Numbered from the stretch's first letter, positions 1 to 11,077 are shown. The stretch is 64,000 nt of DNA from Hydrogenophilales bacterium 28-61-23 (GCA_002281555.1 NCGJ01000007.1:1-64000), one strand, 5' to 3'. Numbers and translations are program-made. The notes: generated by a model not told the origin, from the letters alone.

Positions 1-1
1 C

Positions 2-1495
2 CGAATGGCACTTACATAAGCCCCAGTGTTGGCGAATTGCGACGGCAAGCCATTGAAACGATGAAGAAAGCTGGCGACCTGGCAAACTGCAGGTCCTACC
101 CAAACAGCGGCCTTTGTGGCCGCCAGCCGACATGCACAGTACCCATGAAACCCCGTCGCATCAACAGCATCGAGTTGAACATCACGCACGCCACCTTCAC
201 GCCTACGATTTCTTCAACCTGCTGACTGGCGACGCGCTGCTGGAACGGGTCGATCAACACCTGCCGCCGCATCGAGAACGGCTCTATCCACCGACCGAGA
301 CCCTCTCGCTATTCATGGCGCAGACGTTGAACCCAGATCGCGCCTGCCAACAAGCCGTCAATCGCTACGCCATGGACCGCATCGCCAATGGCTTGAAACC
401 CTGTAGCACCCGCACCGGAGGATATTGCAGGGCCAGGCAACGCTTGCCGCTGGAAATGATTCGTTCACTGGCCCGAGAAACAGGGCGGCAGATCGCGAAG
501 CAAGCCCAGGCAAACTGGCTATGGCTGGGCCGCCCCGTCAAACTGGTCGATGGCACCACGGTCACGTTGCCGGACACACCGAAGAACCAGGCCGAACACC
601 CCCAGCAAAGCAATCAAAAGCCCGGCCTGGGTTTCCCGATTGCGCGCTGGGTCGGCTTGCTGTGCGCGGCCACGGGCGTGGTACTGGATGCGGCAATCGG
701 CCCTTACTCGGGCAAGACCGGAAGCGAACACGCCTTGTTTCGTGAATTGCTGGACAGCATCGCCGCAGGCGATCTGATCCTGGCGGATCGCTACTACTGC
801 GCCTATTTCGTGATTGCCATGCTCCAGCGCCAAGGCGCGGATGTGCTGTTCCTGCAGCATCAAAGGCGTCATACCGACTTCAGGAAAGGCCGCCGACTGG
901 GGAGTCGGGATCATGTTGTGGCATGGGCAAAACCCAAGATCTGTCCAAGCTGGCTGACCCGCGCGCAATTCGATACCTTTCCTGAAACAGATCCGCGAGC
1001 TCAAAGTCAACAACAAGGTGTTGGTGACGACCCTGCTGTGCGCCACCCAAGCGCCCAAGAAGGCACTGGGCGAGTTGTACGTTTCGCGCTGGAATGTCGA
1101 ACTGGACCTGCGCAATCTGAAAACGACCTTGGGCCTCGAACGCTTGCACTGCAAGACGCCGGAGATGAACAAGAAAGCGCTCTGGGTGGGGCTGCTGGCT
1201 TACAACCTGATCCGCTTGTTGATGGCCGAATCCGCCAAGCAGGCCGATGTAGTGCCGCGTGTTCTGAGTTTCAAACACAGCCTGCAGCTTTGGCAGGCCT
1301 GGAATCACGGCGGGCCACTTGGCTTCGATGCGGCCGATCTGCGCGCCTTCTATGACTTGATCGCTCAACAGCGCGTCGGTAATCGACCCGGCCGCATTGA
1401 GCCACCCTATCCGCTATTGATGAAATCCCGACCCAAAGCTCGGGCTGACGTGCGCCGCAAGGGGCACCCGAGAAAACTTAAGTAAGTGCCATTCG
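2..1495 (+). mobile_element. IS4-family insertion sequence, complete ends
   Basis: The element is bounded by 19-bp inverted repeats at 2-20 and 1477-1495 that differ at one base (CGAATGGCACTTACATAAG against the reverse complement of the right end, which reads CTTAAG at its inner edge). Between them lies one transposase reading frame, now frameshifted. The transposase stop codon sits inside the right repeat, as is common in compact IS elements. The left flank is outside the window, so the target duplication cannot be read. The nearly identical ends suggest fairly recent arrival. Confidence 0.85.
132..1485 (+). pseudogene. IS4-family DDE transposase, frameshifted
   Basis: The first frame carries the N-terminal part and two catalytic aspartates, in the contexts LVDGTTV and ILADRYY. 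The third catalytic residue lies in another frame from about 988 onward, in the classic IS4 signature Y-x2-R-x3-E-x6-K (YVSRWNVE, then LDLRNLK). The frames join near 985-990: reading on needs one base skipped, equivalent to a 1-bp insertion or 2-bp deletion. No slippery heptamer for -1 frameshifting is evident, so I treat it as inactivated, although a sequencing error or +1 event is possible. The ATG at 132 is preferred over an upstream TTG at 114. The stop at 1483-1485 falls in the right inverted repeat. Confidence 0.8.
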
Positions 1496-1525
1496 ACCCT
1501 GGCCCCTTAATCGGCTGCTAGCTCC

Positions 1526-2185
1526 TTAATCGACCCTCTTAATCGTGCTGCTTGCCTTTTTGTGACGTAGGGCCGCCAAGGCTAGCCCGGCAGCGATGAT
1601 CAGCCAGGGTGAGGATGGCTCTGGAACTGGGTTAACAGTGACAGATGAAACCCGGAAGCCGAGCACCGAGCCGCCTGGTGCTCCATTGCGCTGCAAGTAG
1701 CCGTATGTCAGTGATGAATGCTCGTCGAAAGCGGAAGCGTCGATCAGAGATGGAAGATTCAAACCATTGATGACACCAGTGTTGCCTGGCTTGGTGGTGA
1801 GGTTGAAGCCGAATGCTCCATTCGTGTAAGTCACACCGTCGATGATGAGCGGGTAGCCGCTGCTCATGCTGAAGCCGTCTTCGACGTTGCTATTGAGATT
1901 GTCGTACAGGGTGATAGAGGGTGAGCCTGCGCTGATGGCATGGCCTTCGACGTTGGCCGAGATATTCCCCGTGGCAAAGCGGTAATTGGCCCTGTGGGTC
2001 CAATTAAAGCGGGCATAGGTGTTTGTTGGCTCTTCGGCCAAGAAGTGTCCTTGAATAATGCTGCCGATACTCACGCCGCTCAAACTGCCGTCTGTGGAGT
2101 TGACATGCCCGGTGAAATTAATCACATAGGCGTTTGCCGTGAGAGCGAGTGTGGACAGCGCAAAGCCGGCGATGAAACGTTTCAT
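1526..2185 (-). CDS. PEP-CTERM sorting domain exported protein
   Basis: This 219-residue protein has a Sec signal peptide (MKRFIAGFALSTLALTANA) and ends with VPEPSS, a hydrophobic helix and a basic tail (RHKK), the PEP-CTERM sorting signal recognised by exosortase. The middle is rich in Ser, Thr, Asn and Gly with several N-x-S/T sites, typical of extracellular matrix-type proteins of this class, and gives no enzymatic clue. The ATG at 2185 is chosen because GGGAGAA lies just upstream and the signal peptide starts there; a longer frame reaching 2242 is unlikely. A GG-N9-GC sequence upstream is one base off sigma-54 spacing and is not called. The gene is less GC-rich than its neighbours. Confidence 0.82.
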   Translation of the reverse strand: MKRFIAGFALSTLALTANAYVINFTGHVNSTDGSLSGVSIGSIIQGHFLAEEPTNTYARFNWTHRANYRFATGNISANVEGHAISAGSPSITLYDNLNSNVEDGFSMSSGYPLIIDGVTYTNGAFGFNLTTKPGNTGVINGLNLPSLIDASAFDEHSSLTYGYLQRNGAPGGSVLGFRVSSVTVNPVPEPSSPWLIIAAGLALAALRHKKASSTIKRVD

Positions 2186-2354
2186 GGATTTTCTCCCTTT
2201 TTTGAAAAACTGAGCGGTAATTGTTGGGCAAAACCTTACCACTTATTGACTTCATGAATGTGACATGTGGGTCAAGCAGGGAGGTTGCACTCGCGTGTGC
2301 AGCCGATGCTGAGCCGTCTTGCAGATCGCGCGCCATTTTGCATAAAGTCAGCCC

Positions 2355-3485
2355 ATGACCCGAACCCACCTGAAGACCGTCAGCATCGCCACCAGCCAAG
2401 ATCCGAGCACGCTGAGCAAACAACAAAAAGCATTCAATTCACTGATCAAGCAAATTGAAAAATCCCGGGCGCAACTGGTCGCGTGGGAGGCGGCCAGTCA
2501 GGCTTACCTGGAAAAATACTCGCGCGAGTGGGTTCCGCTCGTCGAGACCTCGCAGGCGTTGCAAATCAAGTTTGTACATCGGCTTGACCAGGCCAGTTGT
2601 CAACCGGGCCTGACCAAGACTGAACGCGGCATGATTGCCGATCTGATCGTCGAGTTGGCTGGCGATCTGGTTGCGGCGCGCAACGATGCGGAGATGAAAG
2701 CCGTCTACAACAAGCACAGCGGAACCGACTTCGACAGCGAAGAAGCCGCGCGCATCAAGGCCATGAAAGCGATGCTGGAGGCGTCGTTGGGGGTTGAGCT
2801 GGGCGACGTCGACATGAACTCGCCCGAGGACGTCATGCAGCATGCCAAGGCGCAAATCGATGCAAGGCAGGCGCGGGAAGACGCTGAGCAAGAAGCGAGA
2901 GAGGAACACAAGGCCAAGCGCAAGAAGTCTGCCAAACAGCTCGCCAAGGAGGCGCGGCAACAGGCCGAGGCGCAGCAGATCAGCCAATCGATCCGCGAGG
3001 TCTACCGCAAGCTGGTCAGCGCCCTGCACCCGGACCGAGAGCCAGACCCGCGGGAGCGGGATCGAAAAACCGCCTTGATGAAGCGCGTCAACCTGGCCTA
3101 CGACAAGAAAGACCTGCTGCAACTACTGGAACTGCAACTGGAGCTGGAGCACATCGACCAGGCCAGCATCGGCCAGATCGGCGAAGAACGGCTGAAGCAC
3201 TACAACACGATCCTGAAAGAACAGCACATCGAACTGATACAGGAAATCATGCATGTCGAAGGCGAGTTCAGAGCGCGCTTTGGTATCGACCCTTTGTTGC
3301 GGGTTTCCCCCGGCAACATCATGGGCCATCTAAAAAACGACATCCGAGATGTCCAGTACGTCATCCAGGACATTGGCAAAAATCTCCGTGTGTTCGATGA
3401 CGTCAAGAAATTCAAGGCCTGGCTCAAGGAGATGCGGCGGCGCCCGGCACGCGATGATTATTTCGACGACCCGGACTACTTCTGA
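2355..3485 (+). CDS. J-domain-like protein of unknown partner
   Basis: The 376-residue protein is highly charged, with a long alpha-helical, probably coiled-coil stretch rich in Lys, Glu, Gln and Ala (about residues 165-215). After it comes a short J-like helix-HPD-helix segment (VYRKLVSALHPDREPDP, about 217-233) with the HPD tripeptide that J-proteins use to stimulate Hsp70 ATPase. No glycine/phenylalanine region or zinc repeats follow, so it is not DnaJ itself. Similar proteins with a degenerate J-domain occur in proteobacteria, usually as hypothetical proteins. The dnaK operon lies 1.5 kb downstream, which fits an Hsp70 connection but may be chance. The function is unknown. Confidence 0.7.
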   Translation: MTRTHLKTVSIATSQDPSTLSKQQKAFNSLIKQIEKSRAQLVAWEAASQAYLEKYSREWVPLVETSQALQIKFVHRLDQASCQPGLTKTERGMIADLIVELAGDLVAARNDAEMKAVYNKHSGTDFDSEEAARIKAMKAMLEASLGVELGDVDMNSPEDVMQHAKAQIDARQAREDAEQEAREEHKAKRKKSAKQLAKEARQQAEAQQISQSIREVYRKLVSALHPDREPDPRERDRKTALMKRVNLAYDKKDLLQLLELQLELEHIDQASIGQIGEERLKHYNTILKEQHIELIQEIMHVEGEFRARFGIDPLLRVSPGNIMGHLKNDIRDVQYVIQDIGKNLRVFDDVKKFKAWLKEMRRRPARDDYFDDPDYF

Positions 3486-3495
3486 CAGCGCCTTC

Positions 3496-4299
3496 TTAAC
3501 TCGCCAGCCCCAGATCCACGGCCAGATCGCGTGCCGGGTAATGAAACCGCACCGGGCCGTCTTCTTCGCCATGCACGAATTGATGCACGAAGGGGTGGTC
3601 GGACGCCTGCATTTCCTTGGCCGGGCCTTCGGCGACGACGATGCCGTCGTCGATGAAATAGGCGTAATCGACGATCTTCAGCGATTCGGCGATGTCGTAA
3701 GTCACCACGATGGAAGTCAGCCCCAGCGCTTCGCTCAGGCGCCGGATGATGTTGGCGATGACGCCGAGGGAGATCGGGTCGAGGCCGGCGAAGGGTTCGT
3801 CGTACATGGTCAGCATCGGGTCGAGCGCGACCGTTCTTGCCAGCGCCACGCGCCGTTGCATGCCGCCGGAGAGTTCGCCGGTCATCAGTTTGTGCGCGCC
3901 GCGCAGGCCGACCGCGTCCAACTTCATCAGCACCAGATCGCGAATCATCTCTTCCGGCAGGTCGGTGTGTTCGCGCATCGGGAAGGCGACGTTGTCGAAT
4001 ACGGACAGGTCGCTGAACAGGCCGCCGGCCTGGAACATCATGCCCATCTTGCGGCGCAGCTTGTAGAGCGCGTCGTTGTCGAGTTCATGCACGATCTGGC
4101 CGTCGACCTTGACGTAACCGCTGGCCGGTTTCAGTTGGCCGCCGATCAGGCGCATCAAGGTGGTTTTGCCGCAGCCGCTGGAACCCAGAATCGCGGCGAT
4201 GGTGCCGGCGGGAATGCTGAGGTTGATGCCTTTGAGCACTTCGCGGTTACCGTAGGAATAACGCAAGTCCTTGATTTCTATGAGTGGTGTGGAAGACAA
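3496..4299 (-). CDS. MlaF-like ABC transporter ATPase, stand-alone
   Basis: This 267-residue ATPase is of the Mla/Ttg2A type that powers phospholipid traffic between inner and outer membrane with MlaE, MlaD, MlaB and MlaC. Walker A is GSSGCGKTT (39-47), the signature is LSGGMQ (143-148) and Walker B is LTMYDEP (163-169) with the expected D-loop. The H-loop histidine that normally precedes D-x-x-E is tyrosine here (VVTYDIAES, Tyr201; codon 3697-3699). No mlaE, D, B or C lies nearby: the gene is convergent with the J-like gene (10 bp apart) and divergent from grpE. Whether it works with a permease elsewhere or has another role cannot be told from the window. Confidence 0.82.
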   Translation of the reverse strand: MSSTPLIEIKDLRYSYGNREVLKGINLSIPAGTIAAILGSSGCGKTTLMRLIGGQLKPASGYVKVDGQIVHELDNDALYKLRRKMGMMFQAGGLFSDLSVFDNVAFPMREHTDLPEEMIRDLVLMKLDAVGLRGAHKLMTGELSGGMQRRVALARTVALDPMLTMYDEPFAGLDPISLGVIANIIRRLSEALGLTSIVVTYDIAESLKIVDYAYFIDDGIVVAEGPAKEMQASDHPFVHQFVHGEEDGPVRFHYPARDLAVDLGLAS

Positions 4300-4374
4300 A
4301 GGCCAAGCTCCTGACGGGTTTGCGGCTGCGGGTGGCCGGATTATCGCGGAATCGCGCTTGCCGAGGGGGTGGGG

Positions 4375-4401
4375 CTTGAATTGGCTGGCATCGCCCCCAG
4401 A
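4375..4401 (+). promoter_or_regulatory. Sigma-32 (heat-shock) promoter of grpE
   Basis: CTTGAA at 4375-4380 is followed after 13 bases by CCCCCAGA, matching the heat-shock sigma factor pattern CTTGAAA-N13/14-CCCCATNT. It ends about 33 bp before the grpE ATG at 4434, which suits a short leader. Confidence 0.65.
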
Positions 4402-4433
4402 ACCAGCCGGGTTTTTAAGAAACGGATCACGCC

Positions 4434-4961
4434 ATGACAGATGAAATCAACATTGAAAACACGACGGAAACCACGCAAGACGGCGCGGAAACGGTCGTCA
4501 TGCCCAGTCTCGAAGAGCAGTTGCGCCAGGCCGAGCTGAACGCGCAGGAACACCACGACGCCTGGCTGCGCGCCAAGGCCGATGCCGAGAACGCGCGTCG
4601 CCGGGCGCTGGACGAGATCGACAAGGCGCGCAGATTCGCGCTGGATAAATTTGCCGCCGAGTTATTGCCGGTCAAGGACAGCCTGGAAGCCGCGCTGGCG
4701 ACCGGCGACAGCGCCAGCATCGAGAGCCTGAAGAGCGGCGTCGAACTCACGCTGAAGCAGCTGTCCGGCGTGTTCGAAAAAAACAGCATCAAGGAACTCA
4801 GCCCGTTGGGCGACAAGTTCGACCCCAACTATCACCAGGCGATTGCGATGGTGGACGGCGAGGGCGAGGCCAACACGGTGGCGACGGTGCTGCAAAAGGG
4901 CTATGCGCTGAATGATCGGGTCATGCGCCCGGCTCTGGTCACGGTGCTCAAACCGAAATAA
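4434..4961 (+). CDS. grpE: GrpE, nucleotide exchange factor for DnaK
   Basis: GrpE releases ADP from DnaK so the chaperone can rebind ATP and let go of its substrate. The 175-residue protein has the acidic, disordered N-terminus, a long helical middle (residues about 25-90, including [21 protein letters not shown]) and the C-terminal beta-domain with FDPNYHQAI and [16 protein letters not shown], both family hallmarks. Length is typical. It starts the grpE-dnaK-dnaJ group, with a heat-shock-type promoter just upstream and another between it and dnaK. Confidence 0.97.
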   Translation: MTDEINIENTTETTQDGAETVVMPSLEEQLRQAELNAQEHHDAWLRAKADAENARRRALDEIDKARRFALDKFAAELLPVKDSLEAALATGDSASIESLKSGVELTLKQLSGVFEKNSIKELSPLGDKFDPNYHQAIAMVDGEGEANTVATVLQKGYALNDRVMRPALVTVLKPK

Positions 4962-4976
4962 CCGAACAAGAAATCG

Positions 4977-5005
4977 CTTGAAATCGGGCATCTCAATCCC
5001 ACTTG
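4977..5005 (+). promoter_or_regulatory. Sigma-32 (heat-shock) promoter of dnaK
   Basis: CTTGAAA at 4977-4983 is followed after 14 bases by CCCACTTG, close to the heat-shock -35/-10 pattern. It ends 35 bp before the dnaK ATG (5041), whose ribosome-binding site GAGGAAG lies just upstream. dnaK can thus be transcribed separately from grpE. Confidence 0.6.
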
Positions 5006-5040
5006 GCAGACATGTTTAATTAATTCAGAGGAAGACAAAA

Positions 5041-6957
<1,917 letters not shown>

Positions 6958-6972
6958 CCGGCATCCCGCTTG

Positions 6973-7042
6973 GTAGGTCGGCAATCCCTTGCCGACAATC
7001 GACACCATGCAACCTAATGTCGGCAATGGATTGCCGACCGAC
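6973..7042. repeat. Paired REP-like palindromes (BIME-like)
   Basis: Two copies of a palindromic unit of the form GTCGGCAATCCCTTGCCGAC lie in inverted orientation (6973-6996 and 7019-7042; about 21 of 24 bases agree after reverse complement), separated by 22 bases. The same family occurs after mnmA (32843-32903) and as one worn copy after dnaJ (8221-8244). Intergenic location and inverted pairing match bacterial REP/BIME elements, which can form cruciforms or mRNA-stabilising hairpins. Confidence 0.75.
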
Positions 7043-7048
7043 TGAACT

Positions 7049-7083
7049 GGCCGGGTTTAAGGGTTTTTCCCTTTAACCCGGCC
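7049..7083 (+). terminator. Strong hairpin between dnaK and dnaJ
   Basis: A 15-bp stem with one mismatch (GGCCGGGTTTAAGGG against CCCTTTAACCCGGCC) encloses a five-T loop and is followed by TTTACG, a weak U-run. It lies 28 bp before the dnaJ ATG, so it probably terminates or attenuates dnaK transcripts and lowers dnaJ output relative to dnaK. Confidence 0.6.
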
Positions 7084-7111
7084 TTTACGCTTCGACATAA
7101 CGGAATCAGGC

Positions 7112-8224
7112 ATGTCCAAACGCGACTATTACGAAATCCTCGGTGTATCCAAAGGCGCATCCGACGAAGAAATAAAAAAGGCCTTCAAAAAGCTGGCCAT
7201 GAAGCACCACCCGGATCGGAATCAGGGTGAAAAGGCGTCGGAAGAAAAATTCAAGGAAGCCAAAGAGGCTTACGAAATTCTTTCCGACGCCAACAAGCGC
7301 GCGGCTTACGACCAATACGGCCATGCCGGCGTCGATGCCTCGATGGGCGGCGGTGGCGGGCACCGCGATTTCGCGGATGCGTTTTCGGATATTTTCGGCG
7401 ATGTGTTCGGCGGTGGACGCGGCGGGCGCTCGAACGTCTACCGTGGCGCCGATCTGCGTTACAACCTGGAAATCTCGCTGGAAGAGGCCGCGCGCGGCAC
7501 CGAAACCAAGATTCGCGTGCCGGTCTTGTCGGAATGCGAGCATTGCCACGGCACCGGCGCTAAAACCGGCACCGAACCGACCACCTGTCCGACTTGCGGC
7601 GGCCACGGCCAGGTGCGCATGCAGCAAGGCTTTTTCTCGGTGCAACAAGCCTGCCCGCGTTGCCACGGCAGCGGCAAGATCATTACCGACCCTTGCGGCC
7701 ATTGCCATGGCGAAGGCCGGGTCAAGAAACACAAGACCCTGTCGGTGCGGATTCCCTCCGGCGTCGACGAAGGCGACCGCATTCGTCTGTCGGGCGAAGG
7801 CGAGGCGGGCATCAACGGCGGCCCGCCGGGCGATCTGTATGTCCAGATTCATCTCAAGTCGCACCAGGTTTTCCAGCGCGATCACGACGATCTGCATTGT
7901 GAAATGCCCATCTCCTTCACCACGGCGGCGCTGGGCGGCGAGATCGAAATTCCCACCCTGGAAGGCCACGCCACGATCAAGATTCCGGCCGAAACCCAGT
8001 CCGGCAAGGTGTTCCGTTTGCGCGGCAAGGGCATCAAGGGCGTGCGCAGCCAGCATCCGGGCGATTTGATGGCGCATGTGGTGGTGGAAACGCCGGTCAA
8101 CCTGACCGAGCGCCAGAAAGAACTGCTGCGCGAATTCGATACCTGCTGCAGCGACCATGAAGGCAAGCACAACCCGCGTGCGAAGAACTTCATGGACAAA
8201 GTGAAGGACTTTTTCGCGAAGTAG
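7112..8224 (+). CDS. dnaJ: DnaJ, Hsp40 co-chaperone
   Basis: DnaJ delivers clients to DnaK and triggers its ATPase. The 370-residue protein has the N-terminal J-domain (1-70) with KHHPDRN, a glycine-rich G/F region (about 75-110), a zinc-finger domain with four CxxCxGxG repeats ([32 protein letters not shown], about 140-210) and the two C-terminal beta domains. All four zinc motifs are intact. No separate heat-shock promoter is evident upstream, so expression probably comes from read-through past the hairpin at 7049-7083. Confidence 0.98.
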   Translation: MSKRDYYEILGVSKGASDEEIKKAFKKLAMKHHPDRNQGEKASEEKFKEAKEAYEILSDANKRAAYDQYGHAGVDASMGGGGGHRDFADAFSDIFGDVFGGGRGGRSNVYRGADLRYNLEISLEEAARGTETKIRVPVLSECEHCHGTGAKTGTEPTTCPTCGGHGQVRMQQGFFSVQQACPRCHGSGKIITDPCGHCHGEGRVKKHKTLSVRIPSGVDEGDRIRLSGEGEAGINGGPPGDLYVQIHLKSHQVFQRDHDDLHCEMPISFTTAALGGEIEIPTLEGHATIKIPAETQSGKVFRLRGKGIKGVRSQHPGDLMAHVVVETPVNLTERQKELLREFDTCCSDHEGKHNPRAKNFMDKVKDFFAK

Positions 8225-8244
8225 GTCGGCAAGGGGTTGTCGAC
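8221..8244. repeat. Single REP-like palindrome after dnaJ
   Basis: This is a degenerate copy of the intergenic palindrome (GGTCGGCAAGGGGTTGTCGAC), overlapping the dnaJ stop codon. It belongs to the same family as the pairs at 6973-7042 and 32843-32903. Confidence 0.5.
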
Positions 8245-8331
8245 TTTCAGCCTCACGGCGGGGCGCCATTTCATGCAAAGGCAATCGGACGGTGGATCGG
8301 CGGGAAGGGATTCCCGCCCTACGGCAGCTTC

Positions 8332-9648
8332 CTACCCTTGCGTCGCCTGATTCATCCGCATCAGACGCTGCGCCAGCGCGCCGATGATGCGGCGGGAGAG
8401 CGGGGCGGAATAGCGCATCAACTCTTCCAGCATTTCCGGCGGCAGGACCAGCGCGGTCACGTCGGTTTCCGCGCGCACGCTGGCGGTGCGCGGCTCGTTC
8501 AGCAGATAGGCCATTTCCCCGAGCAGGTTGCCTTCCTCGATTTCCATCAGCCGTTTCTCGCCGCCGGCGCTTGCCTCCGCGCCGTATCGTTTGTAGACCG
8601 CTACCTTGCCGGCATAGAGGAAAAAGGCCTCGCGCGAGTTGTCGCCTTCCTCGATCAGCGTCGCACCGGCGACGTAATGGCGGCCGTACTTCGCCAGCAG
8701 ACGGTTGGAACGTCCGAACACGATCGATTCGAGTTTGTTCGCGCCACCGCCGCCGCCGCCGAGAAAGAGTTTTTCCAGCGCGGTCACGTCGACCTTGGTC
8801 AGCGAATAGAGAAACTGCGCCCAGAAATAAAACGCCAGACAGGCAAAGTAGGCGCCGATCAGGATGAAAACGACGCCGCCCAGCGCGCCATAAACGGCCT
8901 GATACTTTTCCACCTGGAAAAACACGCCAAAGCCCAGAAACAACGCCGTCCAGGTCAGCGTGGCCAGGGCGCTGACCGCCAGGGTCGGCCGAACCGGCGG
9001 GCGACGTAGCGGCAGACGCCGCAAGGCGGTGTAAAACAGGCCCCAGACCGCCAGCAGCGCTAGCGCGACGTTGATGACTTTCAGAACAACGCTGCGCCCG
9101 GCGCCGAGCAGTTCGATGCTGGCAAAGAAAGTCAGGCTGGCTTGCGCCGCGACCGCGACAACCACCAGGCCGAACACCAGCGGAATGATGACCAGCGGCA
9201 ACATCCAGTTGAGCACGAAGGGGCGCTTGGCTTCATCCGGGAAAATGACCCGGAACGCGCTTTGCACCGCGTTGACCAGTCCGCGCGACGACAGCACCAA
9301 CGTCAACAGACCGACGCCGCCCGCGCTGATCTGTGCTTTTTGCGGAATCACGCCCAGGCTGGAAAGTTCGTCCAGATTGAACTGTTCATACAGCGCGGCA
9401 AGCAAAAATACCGCCGGCACCGACGATTCCGCCAGAACCGCCAGATATTGCGCGGCATAGGTCAATAACAGCACCAGCGGCGCGGCGGACAGCAGAAAGT
9501 AAAAAGCCGTCGCGGCGGCGTGGTTCTGCAGTTCGTTTTTTGTGAACAAACGCCAGGCGGTCAGTGCCGCCTGCAGCAGCCAATCGAGGCTGTTGCGCCG
9601 GGTTTCACCGAGTCTGGCGTAGGTTCGGCTGAATATCGATGGCGGCAT
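8332..9648 (-). CDS. YihY/BrkB-type membrane protein fused to cyclic-nucleotide-binding domain
   Basis: Residues about 30-290 form a YihY/UPF0761 (BrkB) membrane domain with roughly six transmembrane helices, including the family stretch NHAAATAFYFLLSAAPLVLLL. A six-glycine linker near residue 300 leads to a Crp-like cyclic-nucleotide-binding fold (about 310-438; EEGDNSREAFFLYAGKVAVY, LLGEMAYLLNEPRTASV). YihY proteins usually stop after the membrane domain, so this looks like a membrane protein gated or tuned by a cytoplasmic nucleotide or other ligand. The ligand is unknown, and the phosphate-binding cassette GEMAYLLNEPRTASV lacks obvious defects. The gene is divergent from the DUF1015 gene. 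Confidence 0.8.
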   Translation of the reverse strand: MPPSIFSRTYARLGETRRNSLDWLLQAALTAWRLFTKNELQNHAAATAFYFLLSAAPLVLLLTYAAQYLAVLAESSVPAVFLLAALYEQFNLDELSSLGVIPQKAQISAGGVGLLTLVLSSRGLVNAVQSAFRVIFPDEAKRPFVLNWMLPLVIIPLVFGLVVVAVAAQASLTFFASIELLGAGRSVVLKVINVALALLAVWGLFYTALRRLPLRRPPVRPTLAVSALATLTWTALFLGFGVFFQVEKYQAVYGALGGVVFILIGAYFACLAFYFWAQFLYSLTKVDVTALEKLFLGGGGGGANKLESIVFGRSNRLLAKYGRHYVAGATLIEEGDNSREAFFLYAGKVAVYKRYGAEASAGGEKRLMEIEEGNLLGEMAYLLNEPRTASVRAETDVTALVLPPEMLEELMRYSAPLSRRIIGALAQRLMRMNQATQG

Positions 9649-9775
9649 ACGGGATCGGTCGTTGAATGGCGGGGAAACGGGATTCGGCGCTTGCCGCCCG
9701 CATTGTCCGCGATGGATTCGATGCTGGCGATAGCCGCGCTAGAATTCGGCCCTCCCCGAATACTGAAAGCCGCTC

Positions 9776-11026
9776 ATGTCATCGATCCGCCCTTCGCTGG
9801 TACGTCCTTTCCCCGCTCTGCGCCCCGCCCCCGGCCGCGCCCCGGAAGTCATCGCGCCGCCCTATGACGTGCTCAATACCGCCGAGGCGCGCGTGCTGGC
9901 GGCGGGGCGGCCGTGGAGTTTTCTGCACATTTCCAAACCTGAAATCGACCTGCCGCCGGATATCGATCCCTACGCGCCCGAGGTCTACGCCAAAGCGGCG
10001 GAAAACCTGCACAAGATGATCGCCGCCGGTGTGTTGAAGCAGGACGCGCAAGCCTGCTACTACGCCTATCGCCTGATCATGGGCGAGCACGTGCAGGTCG
10101 GTCTGGTCGCCGCCGCCAGCGTCGCCGATTACGACACCAATCGCATCCGCAAACACGAATTCACCCGCCCGGACAAGGAAGACGACCGCGTCCGCCAGAT
10201 CGAAGCGCTGAACGCTCAGACTGGGCCGGTGTTGCTGGCTTACCCGCATCAATCGGAAGTCGATTCCATCCTCGCCGCCGCCACCCAGAACGAGCCGGAG
10301 TCTGACGGCGTTGCCGAATCCGGTGTACGCCACACGCTCTGGGCGATACGCGATGCCGCCACGCTGGCGCGCCTGACCGAGTTGTTCGACGCGATGCCGG
10401 CGCTGTACATCGCCGACGGCCACCACCGTTCCGCCTCCGCCAGCCGGATTTGCGCCGCGCGCCGCGCCGCCAACCCTGGCCATACCGGCGACGAGGCCTA
10501 CAACTACTTCCTGTCGGTCATCTTCCCGCATCACCAGATGCGCATCCTCGATTACAACCGCGTCATCAAGGACATGAACGGCCTGTCCGAGCCGGAGTTC
10601 ATGGCGCGCGTGGCGGAAAGTTTCATGATCGAAATGGCGGATGCCGCCGTCAAACCGGCGCGTCCGGGCGAGTTCGGCCTGTACCTGAACGGACGCTGGA
10701 TCAAGCTGACCATCCGCGCCGATCTGATCCCGCATGACCCGGTCGGCCGCCTCGATGTCAGCCTGCTGCAGAACAACCTGATCGCGCCGATTCTGGGCAT
10801 CAATGACCCGCGCCGCGACAAGCGCATCGACTTCGTCGGCGGCATCCGGGGTTTGAGCGAACTGGAAAAGCGGGTCGATTCCGGTGAAATGGCACTGGCC
10901 TTGTCCCTGCACCCGACCGGCATGGAAGACCTGATGGCCGTGGCCGACGCCAACGAAGTCATGCCGCCGAAATCGACCTGGTTCGAGCCCAAGCTGGCGG
11001 ATGGGCTGGCGTCGCATTGTTTGTAA
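9776..11026 (+). CDS. DUF1015 family protein
   Basis: The 416-residue protein matches the DUF1015 family throughout: the N-terminal RPFPALRPAPGRAPEVIAPPYDVL, the central ALYIADGHHRSASASRI with its conserved DGHHR, and the C-terminal VADANEVMPPKSTWFEPK. Family members occur across bacteria, often near amino-acid or one-carbon genes, but no biochemical function is firmly established; the DGHHR and NEVMPPKST motifs suggest an enzyme. The last 49 bp reappear in diverged form at 13826-13874, beyond the next gene. A 30-bp perfect palindrome follows the stop. Confidence 0.85.
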   Translation: MSSIRPSLVRPFPALRPAPGRAPEVIAPPYDVLNTAEARVLAAGRPWSFLHISKPEIDLPPDIDPYAPEVYAKAAENLHKMIAAGVLKQDAQACYYAYRLIMGEHVQVGLVAAASVADYDTNRIRKHEFTRPDKEDDRVRQIEALNAQTGPVLLAYPHQSEVDSILAAATQNEPESDGVAESGVRHTLWAIRDAATLARLTELFDAMPALYIADGHHRSASASRICAARRAANPGHTGDEAYNYFLSVIFPHHQMRILDYNRVIKDMNGLSEPEFMARVAESFMIEMADAAVKPARPGEFGLYLNGRWIKLTIRADLIPHDPVGRLDVSLLQNNLIAPILGINDPRRDKRIDFVGGIRGLSELEKRVDSGEMALALSLHPTGMEDLMAVADANEVMPPKSTWFEPKLADGLASHCL

Positions 11027-11041
11027 ATCTGAGCGTTACAA

Positions 11042-11071
11042 CAATCTTCCTGGCCCGGGCCAGGAAGATTG
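11042..11071. terminator. Perfect 30-bp palindrome, bidirectional hairpin between converging genes
   Basis: CAATCTTCCTGGCCC is followed immediately by its own reverse complement, giving a 30-bp perfect palindrome between the stop codons of the DUF1015 gene (+) and the large exported protein (-). Its position and GC-rich centre suit a shared terminator, but no U-run is present on either side. Confidence 0.6.
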
Positions 11072-11077
11072 CGCACT

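Noticed and set aside
985-990. Programmed -1 frameshift in the IS4 transposase
   Set aside because: The needed shift is +1 and no slippery heptamer is present.
2186-2300. Sigma-54-like sequence upstream of the first PEP-CTERM gene
   Set aside because: GG and GC are nine, not ten, bases apart on the minus strand (TGGTAAGGTTTTGC), so I did not call a promoter.
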